Shown here in pieces: positions 15,825 through 23,430 of a stretch of DNA of 50,603 nt; the stretch's first letter is position 1; each line of letters opens with the position of its first letter. A program made the position numbers and the translations under genes. Source of the DNA: Streptacidiphilus carbonis (GTDB taxonomy: Bacteria > Actinomycetota > Actinomycetes > Streptomycetales > Streptomycetaceae); the NCBI RefSeq assembly GCF_000787775.1, contig NZ_BBPM01000006.1, forward strand, positions 140,060 to 190,662, given 5' to 3'. A model generated the notes under the pieces. It was not told the origin of the DNA, did not search any database, and was given only the letters and a program-made list of their open reading frames with translations.

Positions 15825-15840
15825 TACATGGGAGTCGACC

Positions 15841-16299
15841 ATGAACGACGTCTCGATCGTCGCGCCTGACGGCGGCGAGGTCATCGAGCTCGGCCCGGCG
15901 CGGATGCGCATCCTGGAGGACGGCGGCACCACCGGCCACCGCCTCGGGATCGGCGAGATCACCCTGGCCCCGCACAGCGAGGGCCCGCCCCAGCACCGCC
16001 ACGCCGAACACGACGAGGGCTTCTACGTCGTGTCCGGCTGCGCGGTGTTCACCGTCGGCCGGACCAGCCACGAGGCCCCGGCCGGAACCCTGGTGATGGT
16101 CCCGCCGGGGGTCCCGCACACCTTCGCCAACCCCGGCGACCAGCCGGTCGTGCTGCTCAACACCTTCACCCCGGACCTCTATGTGCAGTACTTCCGGGAC
16201 CTGGGCGACACGGTCGCCGAGAACGGACAGCTGTCCGAGCCGGCCACCGTCGAGGCGATGGCCCGCTACGCCACCACACCGGCCACCGACTTCGCCTGA
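15841..16299 (+). CDS. cupin-domain protein
   Basis: A 152-aa single-domain cupin. Motif 1 reads PPQHRHAEHDEGFYVVSG (about residues 50-67), giving two His and a Glu for metal binding; motif 2 reads PPGVPHTFANPGDQP (about residues 87-101), with the third His. Cupins of this size are often quercetin-dioxygenase-like or small-molecule isomerases. GGGAG precedes the ATG. The gene has its own promoter and is convergent with the sedolisin gene 7 bp away. Substrate unknown. Confidence 0.9.
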   Translation: MNDVSIVAPDGGEVIELGPARMRILEDGGTTGHRLGIGEITLAPHSEGPPQHRHAEHDEGFYVVSGCAVFTVGRTSHEAPAGTLVMVPPGVPHTFANPGDQPVVLLNTFTPDLYVQYFRDLGDTVAENGQLSEPATVEAMARYATTPATDFA

Positions 16300-16306
16300 C
16301 GTACGG

Positions 16307-18361
16307 TCACCTGCGCCGGTAGGAGGCGAAGTACCGGGCGTCGGGTGTGCCCAGGCCGGTCGCGTTGTCGTAGCCGGGAGTGGCGGTCAGGGTCTGGTCG
16401 AGGCCGAGGGTGATCAGGTAGGGCGTGGCCGGTGAGCCCGGTTGCGGTGTGCCTGCCGGGCCGACGGCGTCCGTGTGCGCGGCGGGGCCGGTCGGCGTGC
16501 TGGTCACGTCGTGGTACGCCCCGGTGCCGTAGCGGGCGTAGAGGGCCGGGTTCGCGAAGCCGAGCGGGGCGCCGGCGGCCTGTTCGGCGTCGGCCTGCAT
16601 GCCGGCGATCAGCTGCACGGACACACTGGTGCCCGCCAGGGAGAACTCGTGGTACGCGGCCGGTCGCCCTGGCGCCAGTGCCACCGTGACGCCGACCCGT
16701 ACGCCGCTGCCCAGGCTGGCGTCGGCGGCGATGTCGGGGAGCACCCGCATCGGCGCGGCCGAACCGTTGGCGTGGCTGAGCGCGTCGGGGACCACGCCGC
16801 GCTGGTAGCCGGGCCGGGCGAAGACGCGGCTGGTGCCGCCGCCACCGCCGCCCAGGAACGTGCCGGGCAGAGCGGCCCATCGGGTGCCGTCGCCGGTCAG
16901 ACCGGCCGTGTAGTCCCCCCAGGGCGCCTCCCACGCGTAGCCGCCGTCAGGTCCGACGGCCAGGGTGGTACCGCCGACTCCGGTCACCCACGGGTCGGCG
17001 TCGGGATAACTGACGGTCGGTGCGTGCGTGGGCGACACATCCGAGTCGTCGCCTTCGTCGTCGGAGTCCACGTAGTAGCCGATGCCCTCGGTCGCGCCCT
17101 GTTCGAAGACCTGCTCGTAGAGGGCGATCAGGCCGGGCGAGAGGGTCGCCTCGTTGTACCGGACGTTGTACGCGCTGCTGACCACCGTCGCGAGCCGGGT
17201 ATCGGCGATCTCGGTGTAGGCGTCGAGGATCGGCAGTGCCTGGCCGTCGTCGTCGCACTTCGCGCCCAGGTCCGTCAGGTGCGCCGCGGGGGCCGTCGCG
17301 TGCACCTCCTGTACGTCCGCGAAGTCCTCGGAGTACATCGGCCCCTGACTCGCACAGGTCTCGTCGAGGCCCGACGGCAGGATCTGGGAGAACTGGCCCG
17401 GGGCCAGCGGCTCGCCGTGACGGGCGCCGAAGGTCGCCAGGTCGTGCGCCATGCTCGGGGTGTGCCCGCCGGCCACCACGGCCTCGCTCACGCCGGCGCC
17501 GGTCAGGTCCGACGGCACGCCGTAGGCGCTGCGCAACTGCTGCGGCGTGTAACCGCAGCCCGCGTAGGGCGCTTTGGCGCCGTACGCGGTCGGCAATGTG
17601 TCGGCCGACCGCTGGCCGAAATACACCGAGCAGGGTGCGGACGTCGTGCCCGACGACGCGGCGACGGCCGACCCGCCGCTGGTCGAGGTCGCCTCGCCGC
17701 GGCCTGCGTAGCCGGGAATGCCGGTCTCCATCGGGACGACCGTGGCCACTGCAGACGCGACCTGCGCGGGCACGGAGGCACTCGCGCCCGGCACCGGTGC
17801 CTGCTGCGGCGTGCCGGCCACCTGTCGGCCGTACTGCCGCACCGGATCCGCGCCCACCCGATAGCTGTGCCAGCTCACGCCGAACGCCAGGTCGGCCTGG
17901 GCAGCCGTGCCGGTGACCTCGACATAGTGCGCCGAGACCGCGGTCACCCGTAGTCCGGCAGCGCTCAGCCAGGAGCGGACGGCGTCCGTCCGGTCCCGGG
18001 TCGGCCCGAACAGCGCCTGCTCCTGACCGGGAGTCAGGTACCGCCGGTACAGCGGACTGCCCGGGGTGGACACCGCTTTCGCGTACCCGGCCAGTCCTGC
18101 CGGATTCCTCCCGGTCAGGTAGACCCGCACGGCCACCGGCGCCGAAGCCGCGGCCACGCCCAAGTCCTTTGCTGCGGTGCCGTCTTCGGTGGTCGGCACC
18201 GACCACAACGGCACATAGTCGGCCACGGCGGCCCTGCCGGGCGGTGCGGAGGCCCGTCCGCCGCCCGCCGCCGTCGCGGCCGGTACCGTGCCCACGGTCA
18301 GCGCCAACACCGCGCCCGCCGCGACGGCTGACCGCCTGCTCCATCCATGGCCCGCCATCAT
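16307..18361 (-). CDS. secreted sedolisin-family (S53) acid protease
   Basis: A 684-aa serine-carboxyl protease. A signal peptide (about residues 1-32) precedes a pro-kumamolisin propeptide (about 50-210; VYLTGRNPAGLAGYAKAVS, YVEVTGT). The catalytic domain has the Glu/Asp pair in YSEDFADVQEVHATAPAA, the oxyanion region in VVSSAYN, the nucleophile in AGTS, and a C-terminal calcium site (PGYDNATGLGTPDA). Sedolisins autoprocess and degrade proteins at acid pH outside the cell. AGGAGG lies 5 nt before the first of two tandem ATGs. Length and motifs indicate an intact enzyme, although GTS is followed by VSVQ rather than the usual ASSP. Confidence 0.9.
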   Translation of the reverse strand: MMAGHGWSRRSAVAAGAVLALTVGTVPAATAAGGGRASAPPGRAAVADYVPLWSVPTTEDGTAAKDLGVAAASAPVAVRVYLTGRNPAGLAGYAKAVSTPGSPLYRRYLTPGQEQALFGPTRDRTDAVRSWLSAAGLRVTAVSAHYVEVTGTAAQADLAFGVSWHSYRVGADPVRQYGRQVAGTPQQAPVPGASASVPAQVASAVATVVPMETGIPGYAGRGEATSTSGGSAVAASSGTTSAPCSVYFGQRSADTLPTAYGAKAPYAGCGYTPQQLRSAYGVPSDLTGAGVSEAVVAGGHTPSMAHDLATFGARHGEPLAPGQFSQILPSGLDETCASQGPMYSEDFADVQEVHATAPAAHLTDLGAKCDDDGQALPILDAYTEIADTRLATVVSSAYNVRYNEATLSPGLIALYEQVFEQGATEGIGYYVDSDDEGDDSDVSPTHAPTVSYPDADPWVTGVGGTTLAVGPDGGYAWEAPWGDYTAGLTGDGTRWAALPGTFLGGGGGGTSRVFARPGYQRGVVPDALSHANGSAAPMRVLPDIAADASLGSGVRVGVTVALAPGRPAAYHEFSLAGTSVSVQLIAGMQADAEQAAGAPLGFANPALYARYGTGAYHDVTSTPTGPAAHTDAVGPAGTPQPGSPATPYLITLGLDQTLTATPGYDNATGLGTPDARYFASYRRR

Positions 18362-18619
18362 GTCTGCCTCCTGGGATCCGACCGCATCGTCACCCGTTCG
18401 ACGCTAGGTCGGCCCGGATCCCCGGACATTGGTGCTGCCCCCCAACTCCCGGGTACGGACAACCCCCACCGGACCCGGCAGGGCGGATCCGCGGGCGCGG
18501 CGCCGCTGCCCGGCTCGATTGTCAGTGGGCACCGGTAGCTTCGATCATGTCGCGCCGATCCGGCGGACAACCCCCATTCTCCTGCCCGTTCTTCTGCCCA
18601 TGCCCTAGGAGGCAGTGCG

Positions 18620-19132
18620 TTGTTGTCCCATCGGGAGGACTCGAGCACGGCCCGCGTGGTGGCTCCCGCGCGGCCCCGCAAGCTCGCCAAAGTGCCGTTC
18701 GTGGAACTGGCCGACGGCCGGCTGCAGGGCGTGGTCTCCAGCGGCTCCGACATCGGACGCGTCTATGTGTCGTCCGTCGCGGCCGGTGACTTCGCCTTCG
18801 CGTGCAGCACCAACAACAACCGTCCCTGCGGCGGCCTGCGCGGCTCGTTCTGCAACCACATCCTGGCCCTGCTGGTCGAGGCCGAGCTGCAGTACGGCGC
18901 CGAACGCGTCGCCCGCTATCTGCGGATCGACACCGACGGCGGGACCAGCGGGTCGGGCCCGTACAGCCTGGCCGCGGCCATGACCGGCACCCGGCCGGTG
19001 CAGGCGGGCAAGGAGGCCGCGCCCGCGGTGTTCGCCCGCTTCCTGCGCCAGTTGGCCTACCTGGAGCTGGCGCCGACCACAGTGCCGCTGCCGGAGATGC
19101 AGTGGTTCCCGCCGACCAGGAAGGCAGCCTGA
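18620..19132 (+). CDS. SWIM-like zinc-finger protein, first gene of the MoxR-vWA cluster
   Basis: A 170-aa protein with a SWIM-like metal site: C62-x7-C70-x7-C78-x-H80, ending CNHILALLVEA as in SWIM domains (CxC-xn-CxH); here the first Cys pair is more widely spaced than CxC. The start is TTG at 18620, with a perfect AGGAGG 7 nt upstream; no in-frame ATG fits. SWIM proteins bind DNA or protein and often accompany MoxR/vWA proteins (E. coli YehQ is a SWIM protein of the comparable set). Its stop overlaps the next start by one base. Likely a small adaptor or nucleic-acid-binding subunit. Confidence 0.78.
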   Translation: MLSHREDSSTARVVAPARPRKLAKVPFVELADGRLQGVVSSGSDIGRVYVSSVAAGDFAFACSTNNNRPCGGLRGSFCNHILALLVEAELQYGAERVARYLRIDTDGGTSGSGPYSLAAAMTGTRPVQAGKEAAPAVFARFLRQLAYLELAPTTVPLPEMQWFPPTRKAA

Positions 19133-20517
19133 TGACCGTACAGCTGGACGACCCGGTGGACGGCCTCGACCAGGCCCTGGCCGCGGTCGACGCGTTCGAC
19201 CGGGTCCTGACCGGTGGCCTGCTCCGGCCCCGACCGGACCAGGAGGAAGGCCTGCGGGGGCTGGCCGACGCCGTCGCCGGGTCGCCGTTGGCAGCCAGCG
19301 TCGCGGTGGCCGCCGAGAAGGCGGCGGCCGGAGCCGCTTCGGAGGAGCACCTGGTGGCGCTGGCCGCAGGACGCACCGCACTGCTGGGCGCCGTCCATGA
19401 CGCGCTGGCCACCCGGGTGTACGCGGTAACCGGCCGCAGCAGCAGCGGAGTTGACGCACCGCCGACCGCCCCGGCAGCGGCGCCTAACCGGCTGGCCGGC
19501 GCGCGGGCGTGGCTGTGCGACCTGGCCCGTGCCGGTTGGCAGGGCCTGGACCGGGAGCTGGTCGCCGGGGCCGAACCGGTGGTCGCCGGGATGCTTGCGG
19601 ACCCGGCCCTGCGCCGGTTGGCGTCGCTGCTGGACGGCTTCGCCGCCGAGTTGGACGCGTTCTGCCCCGGCGCGGGCCAGGACCGCTTCCCGGTGCGCCG
19701 CTGGGCGGACCTGTGGACCCGCGGCATGCTGCTGTCCGACCCCGGCTACCCCGCCGCGCCCCCGTCAGGAACCGTCACCGGACGGCTGCTGCCGCTGGGC
19801 GTGGACCTGCACGAGCACTCGACCGGCGTCCAGGCGCAGGTCCACGCGGTGTTCGAGCCCGCCGACGGCGGCCCGGCGCGGCTGGTCCGGGCCAGTGTGT
19901 CCGCTCCCAAGCCCGACACCGTGGTCGGCGCCGGCGGCTGGCAGCTGCTGCGCCCGCACCTGTCGCTGTTCTCGGCTCTGGCGGAGGGCCTCACGATGGA
20001 GCTGACCGACATGCCGGTCACCGACGAGGGCGATCTGCTCTGGAACGACGACCTCGCCCGCACCGGCGGACCCGCCGATCCGTTCGCCACCGCCCGCGTC
20101 GCCCTGCCCGCCGCGACCGGCTCCTGGACCGCACCGCTGGACCGGCACCCGGCCCGGCTGGCCGAACCGGTCTTCCTGGAGGGCTACCGGGCCGACGAGC
20201 AGGACGGTGCGGTGACCTTCGCCCTGGCCGGATCGGTCTGGGAGGTCGACGTCGACCGCCTCCCGTCCGCGTCCCCGCTCACTCCGCAGGCGGTGGCCGC
20301 CTCCCGGGCCTGCATCGGCCTGCTGCGCTGGGACGCCGGCCGGTTCCTGCTGCAACCGCTGGCGGTGGAGGCCGTCAAGGGCCGTCGCACGGTCGCCCTG
20401 CACGCCGGGGCATGGGCCGCGGGCACCACCGACAAGGACGGCGCCCGGGCCGAGAAGGCCGCGACCGAGGCCGTCCAGGTGCTGCGCGAACGCGCCGGAA
20501 AGCTGCTGCGCTCTTGA
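19132..20517 (+). CDS. unrecognised protein of the MoxR-vWA cluster (461 aa)
   Basis: A 461-aa soluble, Ala/Leu-rich protein. The first 200 residues look helical (ALAAVDAFDRVLTGGLL, AAEKAAAGAASEEHLVALAAG, then AWLCDLARAGWQGLDREL). The second half has alternating strands (GTVTGRLLPLGVDLHEH, AQVHAVFEPADGG, FALAGSVWEVDVDRL) that suggest a beta-rich module. I see no catalytic motif, no signal peptide and no membrane segment. The ATG overlaps the SWIM stop by one base, so it is translationally coupled. An IS-derived element follows immediately. I do not recognise the family; its place suggests a structural or targeting partner. Confidence 0.8.
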   Translation: MTVQLDDPVDGLDQALAAVDAFDRVLTGGLLRPRPDQEEGLRGLADAVAGSPLAASVAVAAEKAAAGAASEEHLVALAAGRTALLGAVHDALATRVYAVTGRSSSGVDAPPTAPAAAPNRLAGARAWLCDLARAGWQGLDRELVAGAEPVVAGMLADPALRRLASLLDGFAAELDAFCPGAGQDRFPVRRWADLWTRGMLLSDPGYPAAPPSGTVTGRLLPLGVDLHEHSTGVQAQVHAVFEPADGGPARLVRASVSAPKPDTVVGAGGWQLLRPHLSLFSALAEGLTMELTDMPVTDEGDLLWNDDLARTGGPADPFATARVALPAATGSWTAPLDRHPARLAEPVFLEGYRADEQDGAVTFALAGSVWEVDVDRLPSASPLTPQAVAASRACIGLLRWDAGRFLLQPLAVEAVKGRRTVALHAGAWAAGTTDKDGARAEKAATEAVQVLRERAGKLLRS

Positions 20518-20862
20518 CCTCTCCCCCAGCTGAAGCAGGGGGATTCTTCCCTAGCGGGTCGAGCTTTCTGCTTCATCGACAGCAGCTGCCCCGAATCAAC
20601 GGCCAGGGACGTTGGTACGCCCAGCAGTCTTACGCCAGCTCCACAGACCTGACATCCCTCCAGCCCGGAGGTAGACCCGGGCGGCTTGGTTGTCGCCGTC
20701 CAGGCGATAGCCACCCTATCCGTCCGCCACTCACGGGGCAGTCCCCCGGGAGGGTGACTCACCGACGGTCCGCCTTGACGGCGAATCGCCGCCCTCTGCC
20801 CCGCGCCGCGGGCAGTCCGATTCCTCCCCCGCCTCAAACCGGGGGTATCCACGGAGGCATCC
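20518..20862 (-). mobile_element. IS200/IS605-derived miniature element (PATE-like) inside the cluster
   Basis: This 345-bp stretch has no credible gene and starts at the stop codon of the preceding gene. Its two ends carry similar hairpins in the same orientation: CTCCCCC, loop, GGGGGATTC (20521-20546) and CTCCCCC, loop, GGGGGTATCC (20825-20849). Subterminal hairpins of this type, with GGATTC-like flanks, mark the ends of IS200/IS605 (tnpB-type) elements in Streptomyces. On the minus strand the inner sequence may retain transposon 3' or guide-RNA scaffold sequence, but no TnpB catalytic region remains. It therefore looks like a non-autonomous derivative. GGAGG near its end (20853-20857) serves as ribosome site for the vWA gene. 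Confidence 0.6.
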
Positions 20863-20863
20863 G

Positions 20864-22303
20864 ATGACCGACCGGATCCCGGCCCCTGCCGATCCACGGC
20901 CGGACCGCGACGAGACCCGTCGCCAGGTGCTCTACTGGCGCCTGCTGGCGCGGCTGTTCGACGCCCAGGAGCAGCCTGCGCTGGAGTCCGCGAGCCTGGC
21001 CGTCGTCCGCGACATCGGACTGCCGGACGCCCTCCAGGACCCGCAGGCCTCCGTCGACGCGATCGTCCAGCGCCACCCCGAACTCGCCTCCGAGCTGGAC
21101 GGCCTGATGACTCCCCAGCCCGAGTCCGGTGAACGGGACCGGGCCGCCGAGGTGCGGCGGGCCGCCCTGGTGTCCAAGGTCCTGCTGAACGCCTTCGCCA
21201 CCGGCAGCGGCACGGTCACCGCCGGGCAGCTCTCCCAGTGGCAGTCCGACGCGGGCTGGCTGGAGCGCGCGCTCGGCTGCCGGCCGGGCGCCCTGCGCGG
21301 CGGACGCCCCGGGCCGGCCTCCGGCCCGGGCACCGGCCCCGGTGGTCCGGGACCCGCCGGGAGCGGGACCGGGAACGGACCCGGTCGGCAGCCGGACCTG
21401 AGCCGGCTGATCCCGGCGATCGGCCCGGATCTGGCCGCGATCGAGGCGGACCTGGTCAAGCGCATGCATCTGCGCGAGGTCCTGGCCGATCCGCAGCTCG
21501 CCGCCCGGCTCACCCCCAGCATGTCGCTGATCGAACAGCTGCTGCGGGACAAGAACAACCTGTCCGGCGTCGCGCTGGCCAACGCCAAGGCGCTGATCCG
21601 CCGCTTCGTCGACGAGGTCGCCGAAGTCCTGCGCACCCAGGTGGAGAAGGCGAGCACCGGCGCCCTGGACCGGTCGGTGCCGCCCAAGCGGGTGTTCCGC
21701 AACCTGGACCTGGACCGCACGATCTGGAAGAACCTCACCAACTGGGACCCGGAGCAGGAGCGGCTCTACGTCGACCGGCTGCACTACCGCCAAACCGCCC
21801 GGAAGACCACCCCGCAACGGCTGATCGTGGTGGTGGACCAGTCCGGCTCCATGGTCGACTCGATGGTCAACTGCACCATTCTGGCCTCCATCTTCGCCGG
21901 TCTGCCCAATGTCGACGTCCACCTGATCGCCTACGACACCAGGGCCGTCGACCTCAGCCCCTGGGTGCACGACCCGTTCGAGACGCTGCTGCGCACCAAC
22001 CTCGGCGGCGGCACCGACGGCACCGTCGCGATGGCGCTGGCCCAGCCGCTGATCGCCGAGCCGCGCAACACCGTGGTGGTGTGGATCAGCGACTTCTACG
22101 AGTGGAGCTGCGAGCCGCTGTTCCAGTCGATGGCCTCGATCCACCGCTCCGGCGCCAAGTTCATCCCGGTCGGATCGGTCACCAGCGCCGGCCGGGGCAG
22201 CGTCAACCCGTGGTTCCGCGAGCGCTTCAAGGACCTCGGCACCCCGGTGATATCCGGCCACATCCGCAAGCTCGTGCACGAGCTCAAGACCCGCCTCGCC
22301 TAG
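20864..22303 (+). CDS. von Willebrand factor A domain protein (YehP-like) of the MoxR cluster
   Basis: A 479-aa cytoplasmic protein. A helical N-terminal half (residues 1-300) contains a Gly/Pro linker at about residues 145-180. The C-terminal vWA domain has an intact MIDAS: D325-Q-S327-G-S329, T384 and D410 (in WISDFYEW). vWA proteins paired with MoxR ATPases bind the ATPase hexamer through the metal site and act as substrate adaptors. There is no signal peptide. The ATG has GGAGG 6 nt upstream, at the end of the inserted element. It is 14 nt before the MoxR gene. E. coli YehP is the nearest familiar comparison, from memory. Confidence 0.88.
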   Translation: MTDRIPAPADPRPDRDETRRQVLYWRLLARLFDAQEQPALESASLAVVRDIGLPDALQDPQASVDAIVQRHPELASELDGLMTPQPESGERDRAAEVRRAALVSKVLLNAFATGSGTVTAGQLSQWQSDAGWLERALGCRPGALRGGRPGPASGPGTGPGGPGPAGSGTGNGPGRQPDLSRLIPAIGPDLAAIEADLVKRMHLREVLADPQLAARLTPSMSLIEQLLRDKNNLSGVALANAKALIRRFVDEVAEVLRTQVEKASTGALDRSVPPKRVFRNLDLDRTIWKNLTNWDPEQERLYVDRLHYRQTARKTTPQRLIVVVDQSGSMVDSMVNCTILASIFAGLPNVDVHLIAYDTRAVDLSPWVHDPFETLLRTNLGGGTDGTVAMALAQPLIAEPRNTVVVWISDFYEWSCEPLFQSMASIHRSGAKFIPVGSVTSAGRGSVNPWFRERFKDLGTPVISGHIRKLVHELKTRLA

Positions 22304-22317
22304 AAAGGGCCCCTGAC

Positions 22318-23430
22318 ATGTCCGACCTGCTGCGCGCCCCCGCCGAGACCAAGTACGCCGAGGAGCTGGACTACCTGGAGTCGGTCGACACCGGCACCAA
22401 GCCGTTCTCCTGGCGGTTGTCCCCGAAGATGATCCGCACCTTCATCCTCGGCTCCCAGCGCTCCGACGAGCTGGACCGGACGATCGATCAGAAGTGGTAC
22501 GGCGACCCGGGTTTCGTCGAGCGCTCCATCGTCACCCTGGCCTCGGACCGCGGGCTGCTGCTCATCGGGGACCCCGGCACCGGCAAGAGCTGGCTGGCCG
22601 AGCTGCTGGCCGCCGCGGTCTGCCGCAACTCCACCCTGGTGGTGCAGGGCACGGCCGGGACCACCGAGGACCACATCAAGTACTCCTGGAACGTGTCCAT
22701 GGTGATCGCCAAGGGCCAGTCCCGGGAGTCGATGATCCCCTCCCCCATCATGACCGCGATGGAGGGCGGCGCGATCGGCCGCATCGAGGAGCTCACCCGC
22801 TCCACCAGCGACGTCCAGGACGCGCTGATCTCCATCCTGTCCGAGAAGTACATCTCGGTGCCCGAGCTCGACAGCGACAACATCGTCTTCGCCAAGCCGG
22901 GCTTCTCGGTCATCGCCACCGCCAACAGCCGCGACCGTGGCGTCAACGACCTGTCCTCGGCGCTCAAGCGGCGCTTCAACTTCGTCCGCATCCCGGTGGT
23001 CACCGACAAGAAGAGCGAGGCGCAGATCGTCCGCTTCCGGACCGAGGAGCTGCTGAAGCGCCATCAGCTCGAACTGGAGGTCCCGCCGACGCTGCTGGAC
23101 GTGCTGCTGGACAGCTTCGCCGACCTGCGCGCCTCCGCCGCCGCGGCCGGCAGCGACGACGAGAAACTGGAGTCCGCGCTGTCCACCGCCGAGCAGATCG
23201 GCGTGCTGGAGGACGCGATCCTGCACAGCAACTTCTTCGGCGCCGCGCGGCTCACCCCGCACACGCTGGCCTCCTCGATGGTCGGGTCGCTGGCCCGGCG
23301 CGCCCCGGAGGACCTGGCGATCCTGAACAAGTACCTGCACGGCGTCGTCGAACCGCGCAGCAACGAGGTCGGCGGCCCGTGGCCGGAGTTCCTGCAGGGC
23401 GGCCGCGACGCGATGGCGAGCCTGTCGTGA
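22318..23430 (+). CDS. MoxR-type AAA ATPase (YehL-like)
   Basis: A 370-aa AAA+ ATPase. Walker A is GDPGTGKS (residues 84-91). The Walker B position reads AIGRIEEL (residues 152-159), with Glu157-Glu158 instead of Asp-Glu. Helix SDVQDALISILSEKYISVPE and sensor 1 ATANSRDRGVN (about residues 200-210) follow. MoxR ATPases form hexamers that remodel or activate client proteins together with vWA partners. The ATG at 22318 has AAAGGGC upstream. The stop overlaps the DUF5682 GTG by 3 nt, so translation is coupled. Its clients are unknown; the neighbours are the obvious candidates. Confidence 0.9.
   Translation: MSDLLRAPAETKYAEELDYLESVDTGTKPFSWRLSPKMIRTFILGSQRSDELDRTIDQKWYGDPGFVERSIVTLASDRGLLLIGDPGTGKSWLAELLAAAVCRNSTLVVQGTAGTTEDHIKYSWNVSMVIAKGQSRESMIPSPIMTAMEGGAIGRIEELTRSTSDVQDALISILSEKYISVPELDSDNIVFAKPGFSVIATANSRDRGVNDLSSALKRRFNFVRIPVVTDKKSEAQIVRFRTEELLKRHQLELEVPPTLLDVLLDSFADLRASAAAAGSDDEKLESALSTAEQIGVLEDAILHSNFFGAARLTPHTLASSMVGSLARRAPEDLAILNKYLHGVVEPRSNEVGGPWPEFLQGGRDAMASLS

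Noticed and set aside
20184-20897. A leftward 237-aa frame through the miniature element
   Set aside because: It spans the end of a well-supported gene and hairpin ends, has no ribosome site and lacks TnpB catalytic motifs. Treated as part of the IS-derived element.
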